This document shows, in pieces, positions 8,701 to 17,136 of a DNA stretch of 64,000 bases (positions are counted from its first letter, which is position 1; each line of letters starts with the position of its first letter). Under the pieces are notes generated by a model. That model searched no databases. It was not told where the DNA came from and saw nothing but the letters and a program-made list of their open reading frames with translations. Position numbers and translations under genes: made by a program. Source of the DNA: Deltaproteobacteria bacterium Ga0077539 (GTDB taxonomy: Bacteria; Myxococcota_A; Polyangia; Polyangiales; Ga0077539); contig LNEO01000122.1 of assembly GCA_001465015.1 (NCBI GenBank), forward strand, positions 1 to 64,000. The letters are read 5' to 3'.

Positions 8701-9504
8701 TCAAGGCGGGTCGTCCCGCGCCCCTGCCTCGATCCACGCAGACACCACTCGAATCTGGGCGTTCGAGAGCGGCTCGGCGCCCCTCGGCATGGGCGCCCCG
8801 CGGACCGGACCGTCTCCGACGAGCTTGTAAACGAGGTAGCTCTCCGCTGGCTCGCTCCGCGCAATTCGCACAAATCCCGCCCATCCGTACTCACCCCGAT
8901 CCACGGCGCCCGACGGCGAGGGCCACTCGACGGACTCGACGCCGACCGCGGTCCGCAGGATTCCCTCCGCCGACGAAAGATCGAGCCGCATCGCGGGGTG
9001 CTCGCCGCCATGACACGCGCTGGTTCCGCAGCTCGCCGCGAGCAGCGGCGCGACATCCCTCCGAAGCGAAGGCGTCGCTTCGACAGCGACCGGCCGCTCG
9101 ACGAAACGCACACGAAACGCGCGCGACTCGGTCGACGCAACGCCGTCCCACGAGGCGATTCCCTGTCGAACGCGGAGCTCGTACTCCAGGTCCATGCGAA
9201 GCGCTGCCTGGTCGAGCTCGACCCGCACGCGCCGCTGCGCCGGGTCGTAGCGGAGCCGCGGAGTGAGCGCCGACTCGCCACTCACGAACTGCACCGTGAC
9301 GCGGCTCACCGTGCGCGGAAGCAGCAATCGATCGAAGTCGATCGACAACGGCGCCCCGACCGGGTGCTCTGCGTACCCGAGCGCTCCGGGTTCGACTGAG
9401 CTCGCGACGATACGCGGCGCGCCCGAGGTCGGCGCAGGCGGCGCGAGGTCACACGCCCAGAGGAGCGACGCAGCGAACGCCGTGCGCGCACGCACGCCGA
9501 TCAC
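8701..9504 (-). CDS. Lipoprotein with Ig-like region and planctomycete-type cytochrome domain
   Basis: A 267-residue protein with a GTG start. A short hydrophobic N-terminus ends at LLWAC, a plausible lipobox (Cys18). Residues 30-140 resemble an Ig-like/big beta domain (PRIVASSVEPG..., RYDPAQRRVRVEL). Residues 145-267 resemble a cytochrome c-like domain of the type found in planctomycete and myxobacterial secreted proteins: DVAPLLAASC, then C159-GTSA-C164-H165 (CX4CH rather than CX2CH), and a C-terminal MPRGAEPLSNAQIRVVSAWIEAGA block. CX4CH is a known haem c attachment spacing in some multihaem cytochromes, but haem attachment here is unproven. It is upstream of the DsbA-like lipoprotein in the same direction. 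Confidence 0.8.
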   Translation of the reverse strand: MIGVRARTAFAASLLWACDLAPPAPTSGAPRIVASSVEPGALGYAEHPVGAPLSIDFDRLLLPRTVSRVTVQFVSGESALTPRLRYDPAQRRVRVELDQAALRMDLEYELRVRQGIASWDGVASTESRAFRVRFVERPVAVEATPSLRRDVAPLLAASCGTSACHGGEHPAMRLDLSSAEGILRTAVGVESVEWPSPSGAVDRGEYGWAGFVRIARSEPAESYLVYKLVGDGPVRGAPMPRGAEPLSNAQIRVVSAWIEAGARDDPP

Positions 9505-9592
9505 CCTGCTTTCACGCCGATACGCAGGGCGCAGACACAGCTACGACCCGCGCGATACCCAACCAGCGTTGGGGCCTCCTCGGACCGTCCCG

Positions 9593-9868
9593 TCACGACT
9601 CTGAATACATCTGGAGGTGCTCTTTGAGCACCGCATCGTTGATCCCCTTGTTCAGCGCGGTCTTCAGGGTATCCGACAGGGTCTCGAGCATGTCCGAAAC
9701 GTCACCTTCTTGGTTGAGTTTCGCGAGGAGGACGCGAGCCTCGCGGCTGTCGTCTTTACGCAGAAACTCTCGGACATGATCGATGTCGACGGTGCCCTGA
9801 AAATCGACGAAGAGGTTGTCCAACAGGTACCGAACCAGCTCTTTCACGGGGCATTCCTTCGTGCGCAT
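9593..9868 (-). CDS. Small helical protein of unknown function
   Basis: A 91-residue, soluble, highly charged and predicted mostly helical protein starting at MRTKECPVKELVRYLL. It has no signal peptide or recognised motif; one Cys (Cys6) is present. The reading frame stays open far upstream through the Pro/Gly-rich repeat end of the neighbouring lipoprotein gene, but that translation is low-complexity and looks like a shadow, so the ATG at 9868 is the likely start. A purine-rich AGAGGG lies about 13 bases upstream, slightly far for a ribosome site. It is the last gene of a run after the HEAT and PQQ-propeller proteins, which hints at a shared envelope or signalling role. Confidence 0.6.
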   Translation of the reverse strand: MRTKECPVKELVRYLLDNLFVDFQGTVDIDHVREFLRKDDSREARVLLAKLNQEGDVSDMLETLSDTLKTALNKGINDAVLKEHLQMYSES

Positions 9869-10017
9869 ACAGATTTGTTTACCCTCTGCGCCAGGGGCAA
9901 CATCGTTTCGCGAGAACACAACTTCGGGACCCACGACCCGCCGCGAGGGGCGAGCGTGGGCAAACGGGCGATGCGCTTCGAGGACGCACCGCACCGAGAG
10001 ATTGGCCTTGAAAACCC

Positions 10018-13017
10018 TCACTGCTCCCACCACGGGCGGGTGGTTCCCGGCGCCGTGGGGGGGGTGCCTGGAGGCGTCGGAGGGCCTGCAGGAGGCGTTT
10101 GCGGTGGGGTCGGAGGCCCGCTGTTGCCGGGCGGCGGCGGACGGTTCGAGCCGCTGCCTGGAAGCGTCGGGGGCCCACCTGCACCTGGAAGCGTGGGTGG
10201 CCCGCCGTTTCCTGGAGGCGGGGGCGGCCCACCGCTGCCTGGAGGCGTCGGAGGTCCACCACTGCCTGGAGGTGAGGGTGGCCCGCCGCTGCCAGAGCCT
10301 GGAGGAGGTGGAGGTCCGCCGCTCGAGCCACCAGTCAGCGACGGAGGTCCGCCGCTCGAGCCACCAGTCAGCGACGGAGGTCCACCCGTTCCAGTGGTTG
10401 TGCCGCCCGTGGTGTTGGCGGGTCCGGTCGAGCCGCCCTGCGTAGTGGGCGTTGCCGGCGCCGCCTCGACGAGGCGACCCGAGCTGTCGAGCGACGGGCT
10501 CGAGACGAGAAACCACGGAACGAGCGCGTTGGTTCCGCGCGGAACACCGAAGCCAGGCGGCGTCGTGGTGCGCGTGGTCGAGCGCACCGTCGAGATGCGC
10601 TGCACAAACTGTCGCGTCGAGATGCTGCGTCCGAAGCCCGGAAACTTCAGCGGCCGAACGATCGCCTCCATGCATCGCTGCATCGCGGGATCCTGGGGCG
10701 AGTACGCGGTCGATCTCACCGCAGACTCGAACGCTTCGAGCGCGTTGATCTGCTGCTCGACCCACTCGACCTGCTGCTGAATGGCAGCGAGCCGCTGCTC
10801 GAGCGACGCGTTGTTGGCGACGCGGGCGGCGGGCGGGGTCGTGTTGAAGAGCTCCGAGTTCGGCTCGGACCGAACCGTCACCGTGATGCGGATTTCATTG
10901 AGGTCGGGCCGACGCGTCAACACGCTCTGGGCGCACTGGCGAAGCTCGTCGAGGTGGTTGTTCCACTCGTCGTCGAACTGCTCTTGCGACAGCGCGGCGG
11001 GGTATTGCCCGACCGCGGCGCGCAGGGCGTTGACGCGACCTTGCAGCTGCTCGCGCGCCTGCGCGATCCGCTCTTGATCGCTGCGTCCCTGGGTGCCTCG
11101 CGCCTCTTCGTCGAACGCGCGCGCAACCGCGTCACGGATCTCTCGGTGCGCGGACTGATCGCCGCGCAGCTGCGTGAGCCACTGCCTCGCAGCGGCGTCG
11201 CCGAGCTTGAAGATTCCCTGCACTGCGGCCTGAATCGGCGTCGAGCGCTCGCCGGCGAACGCCGAGTCCGAGCGATACCGCTGCACAAACGCTTGAAGCT
11301 GCGCGACCGCGTTGGAATCCTCGAGCGCGACGATCGCCTCGATGATCGTCGGCAGCCACTCGGCCGGCGTCTCGTGGTCGAACAGGTGCTGCAACAACAG
11401 AGGAACAGCCTCGCGCGCGCCCATCGACGCGAGCGTCGGGGCGATCACGTCGAGCGGCGGGGCCGAGCGATTCTCGAGGAAGTTGAAGTGATCCTCTTCG
11501 CCGTCGATCGCCTCGAGCAAGAATCGCTCGCCGGTCTCGCGCTGGCGAAGCACCTGGGAGATCTCCTGCCGCATCGTGCTGGGAATCGCGCGCGCCCTGT
11601 AGAGCTCGAGCAGATCTCCCGTGACCTCCGGCGCCGGATCGCGCGCCAGCATCCGAACGAGAAACGCGCGCACAGGGACGAGTCGATTGTCCGCGTCGCG
11701 AATCAGCGAGACGAGCTGCTCGCGGGGCGTTCCTTCCGGCGCGGGCTGCGCTCCCGCGGTCGGCGGCCGGTACCCCGACAGGTCCGTCGCGATGGCGCCG
11801 ATGTTCGCTCCGAGGTCGATCTGCCCCTGAATCGCGCCAGTGCGCGGGTCGAGCGCGCGGAGCTTTCCGTTGCCCGAGATCACGACGACGGAGCTTCCCG
11901 TCACCGTGATGGACTCGATGTCGTATTGGCTCATCGCAGACTGCGCGCGACGAGCGGCCTCGTTGGCCGACTCGCTCTGCCCAGGTCGCGCGTCGGCCTC
12001 GTCGGGACCGATCGAGCGTGCCCACCGGACAGCGCCCGTCTGCGCGTCGAACGCGATGATGAAGCGGTAGTAGACGAGGTAGAGCGTGTCGTGAGCGACC
12101 GCGATCGCGTCGCCCTGCGCGGCGCGCGGAGCAAACGCGAAGCGAATCTTGTCTCGCGCCGTTCGCGCGCCGGTCGAGCCCGCGAACGCGTCGCGAAACA
12201 GCGGAGGATCGCCGGGCACGCCCTCGATCGGGTTCGCGAGAAACGCGCTCTGCGCGCGGGTGCCCGAAGCGCTTCGGGGCGTCCAACGATACGCGCCGCG
12301 CGAGCCGTAAAAGAGCCCTTGCGGCGCCGAGAACACCCATCCGAGAACGTCGTCCGTCGCGCGGACGCGAGCAGACTCGACACCAGTATTCAAGTCGAGC
12401 ACCGCGAGCGACTGCCGGTCCCACGGGACGAAGGCCTTGCCCGAGGCGGCCGCGGGGCGTCCGAGGATCCCGACCACCTGGTGCGACCACCGCTCGCGAC
12501 CCGATCGCGCGTCGACCGTCACCACGCGTCCCACGCGCGCGCCGCCGTTTGCGCCAGAGGAGGCCACGATCACGATCGCGTTGCCCTCCCGCGCCGCACC
12601 TTGAAACGGCATCGCGCGGAGGTCGACGTCCCACGACCGCTCACCAGAGCGAAGGTCGAGCGCGACGACACGGGCTCCGGTCGAGACGAGCACGACGTCG
12701 CCGAGGACTTCGGGAGCGCTCTGAGCGTCGAGCTCACGCGTCCACAAAGAGCGTCCGGTCTGCGCGTCGAACGCGACCACCGCGCGCGGCGTCGCTTGTC
12801 GAATCGCGACGAGGATCGAAGTGTTGAGGGCGTTGGCCGCGGGCTCGCCGTCTCGCGCAGGGAGCTGCGAGTAGATGCGCTCGATCGGCTCGCGCTGGTT
12901 GTCTTCGAAGCGCGAGGAGAAGGCGTTCATCCTGCGAATCGCGGGCATGCAGCCGGCCGCGGACGTTGCCGCGAGCAAGAGCAGAGCGCCCCTCGAGCTT
13001 AGGATCGAGCGGCTCAT
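10018..13017 (-). CDS. Lipoprotein with PQQ-type beta-propeller, HEAT-like repeats and Gly/Pro-rich tail
   Basis: A 999-residue envelope lipoprotein with lipobox SAAGC (Cys23). Residues 45-410 carry repeated propeller blades with the PQQ-like pattern (VVAFDAQTGRSLWTREL, VVALDLRSGERSWDVDL, VVTVDARSGRERWSHQV, IIAFDAQTGAVRWARSI, LRALDPRTGAIQGQIDL). Residues 430-660 are helical and resemble HEAT-type repeats, and 670-800 form a charged helical region. The last about 110 residues are GGPP/PPG-rich repeats ending in RPWWEQ. BamB is a known PQQ-propeller outer-membrane lipoprotein, but the additional HEAT and Gly/Pro parts make this a different architecture; a scaffold role is inference. Its ATG overlaps the stop of the upstream HEAT gene by four bases (ATGA). 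Confidence 0.85.
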   Translation of the reverse strand: MSRSILSSRGALLLLAATSAAGCMPAIRRMNAFSSRFEDNQREPIERIYSQLPARDGEPAANALNTSILVAIRQATPRAVVAFDAQTGRSLWTRELDAQSAPEVLGDVVLVSTGARVVALDLRSGERSWDVDLRAMPFQGAAREGNAIVIVASSGANGGARVGRVVTVDARSGRERWSHQVVGILGRPAAASGKAFVPWDRQSLAVLDLNTGVESARVRATDDVLGWVFSAPQGLFYGSRGAYRWTPRSASGTRAQSAFLANPIEGVPGDPPLFRDAFAGSTGARTARDKIRFAFAPRAAQGDAIAVAHDTLYLVYYRFIIAFDAQTGAVRWARSIGPDEADARPGQSESANEAARRAQSAMSQYDIESITVTGSSVVVISGNGKLRALDPRTGAIQGQIDLGANIGAIATDLSGYRPPTAGAQPAPEGTPREQLVSLIRDADNRLVPVRAFLVRMLARDPAPEVTGDLLELYRARAIPSTMRQEISQVLRQRETGERFLLEAIDGEEDHFNFLENRSAPPLDVIAPTLASMGAREAVPLLLQHLFDHETPAEWLPTIIEAIVALEDSNAVAQLQAFVQRYRSDSAFAGERSTPIQAAVQGIFKLGDAAARQWLTQLRGDQSAHREIRDAVARAFDEEARGTQGRSDQERIAQAREQLQGRVNALRAAVGQYPAALSQEQFDDEWNNHLDELRQCAQSVLTRRPDLNEIRITVTVRSEPNSELFNTTPPAARVANNASLEQRLAAIQQQVEWVEQQINALEAFESAVRSTAYSPQDPAMQRCMEAIVRPLKFPGFGRSISTRQFVQRISTVRSTTRTTTPPGFGVPRGTNALVPWFLVSSPSLDSSGRLVEAAPATPTTQGGSTGPANTTGGTTTGTGGPPSLTGGSSGGPPSLTGGSSGGPPPPPGSGSGGPPSPPGSGGPPTPPGSGGPPPPPGNGGPPTLPGAGGPPTLPGSGSNRPPPPGNSGPPTPPQTPPAGPPTPPGTPPTAPGTTRPWWEQ
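10311..10376 (-). repeat. 33-bp tandem duplication in the Gly/Pro-rich tail
   Basis: Two perfect adjacent copies of a 33-bp unit, each encoding an 11-residue SLTGGSSGGPP-type segment, lie in the 3' part of the PQQ-propeller lipoprotein gene. They are probably a recent slippage or recombination product in a repetitive tail. Confidence 0.9.
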
Positions 13018-13925
13018 CGCGAACCTCCGCCGCCTTGAATCTGGCGAATCGCGAGCTGCGCACGCACGACCTCTGGCGATCGCGCCGCGCTCGCCGGTCG
13101 GCTGGCCACCCAGCGCTGCAAGAAATCTCGCACCGCCGCGGAGGCAGCGCGCTGCTCGAGTCGCTCGATGATCTTGATCTTCACGGCCGCGGGGATGTCT
13201 CTACGATTGAGAAATTGCTCGAAACCCGAGAGCAAGACGCTGATCGAGGCGTGCGTGATCCACATCGTGAGCGTCTGGTGCCGCGAGGTGCGGCGCGGGT
13301 CTTCGGAGTCGTGCGCGGCATCGGCGCTGACCGCGTCGTCCACGCCGCCGAGCCGTCCGATCGCCGCGGCCGCCTCGGGGACGCCGCGCTCGAACGCGCG
13401 AAACAGCAGCGTGACCGACTGACGGTTGCCGATGCGACCGAGGGTCTCGGCCGCCGCAGAGCGAACCTCCGGAGCCGAGTCGTGCAGCGCGCTCTCGACG
13501 AGCCCGCGCACGCGAGGATCCTGGATCGACGCAAGCGATTGGACAGCCTTGGCGCGAGCCGCGACCCGACGGTGGTGCAAGAGCGTCGACAGCTCCTCGA
13601 TGGCCTCGGGGCGCGCGAGCTGGCCGAGGGCTTCGATCGCCTGGTCCGTCACGCGGTCAGCGTTTCCGCGGCGAATGAGCTCGACGACGAGCTGCACGGC
13701 TTCAGCCGACGGATACGCCGGGATCGCCTCGAGGCCGTCGACGATGCGCTCGACGTCGCTCGATTGAATGGCCTCGCGCGCCTCGCGAAGGGACATGTCT
13801 TGCGACGGCGCATTCTGTCCTGCTTGGGCGTTTGGGGTTCGACCTCGAGGCCGAGCCTGGGCGTCAGCCACGCCTGCGGCTAGAACTACGGCAGATGCCG
13901 CGAAGATCACTGCGATGCGACCCAT
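13014..13925 (-). CDS. Exported HEAT-repeat protein
   Basis: A 303-residue protein with a Sec-type signal peptide (MGRIAVIFAASAVVLAAGVADA, probable cleavage after VADA). The mature part contains tandem helical HEAT/PBS-lyase-like repeats: EAIEELSTLLHHRRVAARAKAVQSL, then PRVRGLVESALHDSAPEVRSAAAETLGRIG, then RQSVTLLFRAFERGVPEAAAAIGRLGG. Such repeats typically mediate protein-protein contacts. Its stop overlaps the start of the PQQ-propeller lipoprotein gene (ATGA), and that protein also contains HEAT-like repeats, so the two products probably work together in the periplasm or at the outer membrane. No enzymatic motif is visible. Confidence 0.85.
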   Translation of the reverse strand: MGRIAVIFAASAVVLAAGVADAQARPRGRTPNAQAGQNAPSQDMSLREAREAIQSSDVERIVDGLEAIPAYPSAEAVQLVVELIRRGNADRVTDQAIEALGQLARPEAIEELSTLLHHRRVAARAKAVQSLASIQDPRVRGLVESALHDSAPEVRSAAAETLGRIGNRQSVTLLFRAFERGVPEAAAAIGRLGGVDDAVSADAAHDSEDPRRTSRHQTLTMWITHASISVLLSGFEQFLNRRDIPAAVKIKIIERLEQRAASAAVRDFLQRWVASRPASAARSPEVVRAQLAIRQIQGGGGSR

Positions 13926-14309
13926 CTCTCCAACTCTCCGTTGTAGCGGGCGTGATTACTACACCGGGCGCGCCGTTGGGGAAAACCGTTTCGCTGCATC
14001 TCACGCTTTGCCGCGCCACGCGGTTTAGGTCGCCGACCCAAGCCGGGGCCATCCGCGAGAATCGAAGTACACGCGACACCCTTTCACTCCCCTCGTCCGT
14101 CCACAGCGGAATCGAGGGCTCGCCCTTCGCGGCGGTTTCATTGACGGACCGCGGCGGCGGACGGTAGAAAATTCTTGCACACTCAGCACATCAGTGGCCA
14201 AACCTAGCTACACAGCAGCGCCTCGCGACGGTCAGGCTCACCTTTGCCTCGACACGTCGCGGACGTGTGCCTCGCTTATAACCCCAGGTAGACGGAGGAG
14301 CGCTCAGCG
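13926..14309. other. 384-bp divergent intergenic region, likely promoters
   Basis: No gene is seen. It separates the minus-strand HEAT operon from the plus-strand kinase. It contains TTGACG (14141-14146), an 18-base spacer and TAGAAA (14165-14170), and closer to the kinase an inverted repeat and TATAAC, described separately. A GGAGGA ribosome site lies just before the kinase GTG start. Confidence 0.5.
14252..14282 (+). promoter_or_regulatory. Inverted repeat and -10-like box upstream of the PEGA kinase
   Basis: ACACGTC-gcg-GACGTGT (14252-14268) is a perfect 7-bp inverted repeat with a 3-bp centre, followed by TATAAC at 14277-14282. The start codon follows at 14310. If TATAAC is the -10 box, the repeat overlaps the -35 position, as expected for a repressor or activator operator. 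The binding protein is unknown. Confidence 0.35.
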
Positions 14310-17105
14310 GTGAAGAGCCCGGTCAAGTTCGGGAAGTACTACCTCCTCGAGCGTATCAACGTCGGTGGAATGGCCGAGATCTTCAAGGCCAAATCCTTTG
14401 GCGAGGCGGGCTTCGAGCGTCTCGTCGCGGTCAAGCGCATCCTCCCGTCGGTCGCCGAGGACCACGAATTCATCGCAATGTTCGTGGACGAAGCGAAGCT
14501 CGCGGTGCAGCTGACGCACCCGAACATCGCGCAGATCTTCGAGCTCGGTAAGGTCAACGACACGTACTTTATCGCGCTCGAGTACGTTCCAGGTCGCGAC
14601 CTACGAACGGTGTTCGAGCGCGCCAAGAAGAAGAACGAGCCGATTCCGATCCCCCTCGCCTGCTACTCGATCATGAAGCTCTGCGAGGGCCTGGACTACG
14701 CGCACAACAAGAAAGATGCGGCCGGGCGCAACCTCGACCTCGTCCATCGCGACGTCTCGCCGCAGAACATCCTTTTGTCCTGGGAGGGCGACGTGAAGCT
14801 CATCGACTTTGGCATCGCCAAAGCCGCCAGCAAGAGCTCGCGCACCCAGGCTGGGATCCTCAAAGGCAAGTTCGGGTACATGTCGCCCGAGCAGGTGCGC
14901 GGACAGGGCGTCGATCGACGCAGCGACGTGTTCGCCGCGGGAATCGTGCTGTACGAGCTCCTGACGGGCGAGCGTCTCTTCGGCGGGGGCGACGACTTCT
15001 CGACCCTCGAGCGCGTGCGCAACTGCGACTTCGCGCCGCCGAGCAAGAAGAACCCCACGATTCCCGAGGAGCTCGAGCAGATCATGCTCAAGTCCCTCAC
15101 GAAAAACGTCGAGGAGCGCCATCGCACGGCGATGGACCTGCACGACGAGCTGCAGTCGTTCATGTACACGTCGGGCCACTTTTTCGCCCGAAAAGACCTC
15201 GGTTCGTTCATGCACCGCGCCTTCCAGGACGACATCACGAAGGAAGCCGCCAAGGATGAGGAGTATCGGAAGTTCGACTCGCGCCGCGCTTCCGACCTCG
15301 ATGTTTTCGACGGCGCACAGGCTCCGACTGCCATGACCACCAACGGCCGCAATGTTCCGCCTCCACCGCCAGGCGCCCCCAAGGTGTCGGTCGGAAAGGC
15401 CACCATGATGGGTGGACTGCAAGCGCCGATGGGAGCCCCTGCGGTCTCGCCGCCGCCGCCTCTTTCGCCGCAAAAAACCCTGATGGGAAGCGGCCCTGCG
15501 GCCTCGGCGCCCAAGGTCAACGGCAGTCACGCGCCAGCGCCACCGGCTTCCGGCGCGAGCGCGGGCCTCGACATGGATTGGGACGACGAAGAGCTGGCGA
15601 CCCAGGTCTACGACAAGATCGACATCCCTTCGCACCCCATGAAGCCGCTGACTGCGGCGCCTCCGCCGCCCGCGCCCGCGAGCATTCCACCGCCGGGCCG
15701 GGGACCCGTCGCGCCTCCTCCGGGCTTTACCCAAGGCGCGCAGGGTGGCGCGAGCTATGCGCCTCCGCGTGCACAGACGCAGCCGCTTCCGTCCGCTGGA
15801 ATCAACGCGCCGAAGGCGCTCCCAGCGATCCCCGCGCCGCCGCCCATGGCGTCACCGATGAGCGTTCCCGCACCAGGGCCCGCGGTGGGAGCTCCCATGG
15901 TGCCTTCGCTTTCGGGACCCGCGGTCGGCGCGCCAAACTTCAACGGGCCGCCGCCGGGAGCAAACCCATACTCGATGGGACCAGCGCCCTCCATCGCCCC
16001 GCCCATTGTGCAGGGCCAGCCCGTCGCGGCTCGCCCGCCAGCGTCGGCGACAGCCACCGCGCCGCACGCCGCGCAGTCGAGCAAGAAGAACAACTCGATG
16101 CCGTTGGTGTTCGCTGGCGTTGGCCTCTTCGCCCTCGCCGCAGGCGCTGGGCTCATCATCATGTTCACTCGGCCCAAGGTCGGGACGATCGAGGTCTCTT
16201 CCAACGTTCCCGACGTGCAGCTCGAGGTCGACGGCCGTACGACAGGAATGGGACAGCGGTTCACCGTCGGCAACCTCGAGTCCAACCGCCCCCACACGAT
16301 CGTCGCGCGACGGCAGGGCTATCGGACGCGCGAGCTCCAAGTGCAGGTCGCCAGCGGTGAAGTCACGCCGGTGCCTGTCGTGCTCGAGCCCGAGGCACCG
16401 CAGATGGCGATGAACACCGGCACGCAAGGAATGCCCGTGCAAGGCGGCGTCGTACAGCCGATGGGCGTACAGCCCATGGGCGTGCAACCCATGGGCGTGC
16501 AACCGATGGGCGTACAGCCAATGGGCGTGCAACCCATGGGCGTACAGCCAATGGGCGTACAGCCAATGGGCGTGCAACAAATGGGCGTGCAGCCGATGGG
16601 GACTCAGCCCATGGGCGTGCAACCCATGGGCGTGCAACCCATGGGCGTGCAACCCATGGGCGTACAGCCGATGGGCGTACAGCCGATGGGAGTGCAGCCC
16701 ATGGGTGTGCAGCCGATGGGCGGACAGCCCGTGCAAACACAGCCCGTCGCGGTCAACCAACCCACGCAGCAGCCATCCTCCGGTGGTTCGAACCGAAATG
16801 TTCGCCGCCAACCCCGTGGCGGTTCGAGCAGCTCGTCGTCGTCTGGGTCCGTCACGCCGCGACTCGTCTCGTCGTCGGGAAACAGCGGCGGCGGGGGCAG
16901 TGGATTCCTCTCGATCTCGACGCGACCAGCGTCGCGCTGCACAGTGGCAGGACAGACTTTCTCGACGCCGCGCCTTCGCTTGAGCCTGCCCGCGGGCACC
17001 CACCGAGTGCAGTGCAACAACAGCGACTTCGGCGTGGGCGCGACGTTCTCGGTCAGCGTTCGAGACGGTCAAGAGACCCGCGAAATCAACCACCCGCTCA
17101 ACTGA
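14310..17105 (+). CDS. Transmembrane Ser/Thr protein kinase with PEGA domain and MGVQP repeats
   Basis: A 931-residue protein. The kinase domain (about 8-275) has the glycine loop INVGGMAEIF, catalytic Lys42 (VAVKR), HRDVSPQN with His146, and DFG Asp166. Ser replaces the usual Lys after HRD, as in many myxobacterial kinases. A Pro/Ala-rich linker (330-590) leads to one membrane segment near 597-620 (MPLVFAGVGLFALAAGAGLI). The outer part has a PEGA-like domain (about 625-700, IEVSSNVPDVQLEVDGR), 18 tandem MGVQP units (718-807) and a second small beta domain (865-931, GFLSISTRPASRCTVAGQTF) resembling PEGA. It probably phosphorylates cytoplasmic Ser/Thr targets in response to an envelope signal. 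The GTG start is supported by GGAGGA about 9 bases upstream. Confidence 0.93.
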   Translation: MKSPVKFGKYYLLERINVGGMAEIFKAKSFGEAGFERLVAVKRILPSVAEDHEFIAMFVDEAKLAVQLTHPNIAQIFELGKVNDTYFIALEYVPGRDLRTVFERAKKKNEPIPIPLACYSIMKLCEGLDYAHNKKDAAGRNLDLVHRDVSPQNILLSWEGDVKLIDFGIAKAASKSSRTQAGILKGKFGYMSPEQVRGQGVDRRSDVFAAGIVLYELLTGERLFGGGDDFSTLERVRNCDFAPPSKKNPTIPEELEQIMLKSLTKNVEERHRTAMDLHDELQSFMYTSGHFFARKDLGSFMHRAFQDDITKEAAKDEEYRKFDSRRASDLDVFDGAQAPTAMTTNGRNVPPPPPGAPKVSVGKATMMGGLQAPMGAPAVSPPPPLSPQKTLMGSGPAASAPKVNGSHAPAPPASGASAGLDMDWDDEELATQVYDKIDIPSHPMKPLTAAPPPPAPASIPPPGRGPVAPPPGFTQGAQGGASYAPPRAQTQPLPSAGINAPKALPAIPAPPPMASPMSVPAPGPAVGAPMVPSLSGPAVGAPNFNGPPPGANPYSMGPAPSIAPPIVQGQPVAARPPASATATAPHAAQSSKKNNSMPLVFAGVGLFALAAGAGLIIMFTRPKVGTIEVSSNVPDVQLEVDGRTTGMGQRFTVGNLESNRPHTIVARRQGYRTRELQVQVASGEVTPVPVVLEPEAPQMAMNTGTQGMPVQGGVVQPMGVQPMGVQPMGVQPMGVQPMGVQPMGVQPMGVQPMGVQQMGVQPMGTQPMGVQPMGVQPMGVQPMGVQPMGVQPMGVQPMGVQPMGGQPVQTQPVAVNQPTQQPSSGGSNRNVRRQPRGGSSSSSSSGSVTPRLVSSSGNSGGGGSGFLSISTRPASRCTVAGQTFSTPRLRLSLPAGTHRVQCNNSDFGVGATFSVSVRDGQETREINHPLN
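16461..16730 (+). repeat. 15-bp tandem repeat, 18 units, encoding MGVQP
   Basis: Eighteen in-frame 15-base units follow atgggcgtRcaRccN. Most differences are at third codon positions and silent; only units 8 (MGVQQ), 10 (MGTQP) and 18 (MGGQP) change the peptide. Conservation of protein rather than DNA suggests selection on the extracytoplasmic peptide. Confidence 0.95.
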
Positions 17106-17136
17106 GCGCGACGCGCGGACGCCGCTTCGCGCTCAG
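17102..17136. terminator. Bidirectional hairpin containing both convergent stop codons
   Basis: CTGAGCGCGA and TCGCGCTCAG form a perfect 10-bp stem with a 15-base loop. The TGA of the kinase gene lies in the left arm and the TGA of the converging gene (read on the minus strand) lies in the right arm. There is no T tract. Confidence 0.6.

Noticed and set aside
10311..10376. A CRISPR-like short repeat
   Set aside because: Only two adjacent copies without spacers, inside a coding tail.
9869..10765. Upstream extension of the small 91-residue protein to 390 residues
   Set aside because: The extension runs through the Gly/Pro repeat tail of the neighbouring lipoprotein gene in another frame and is low-complexity; the repeats keep several frames open.
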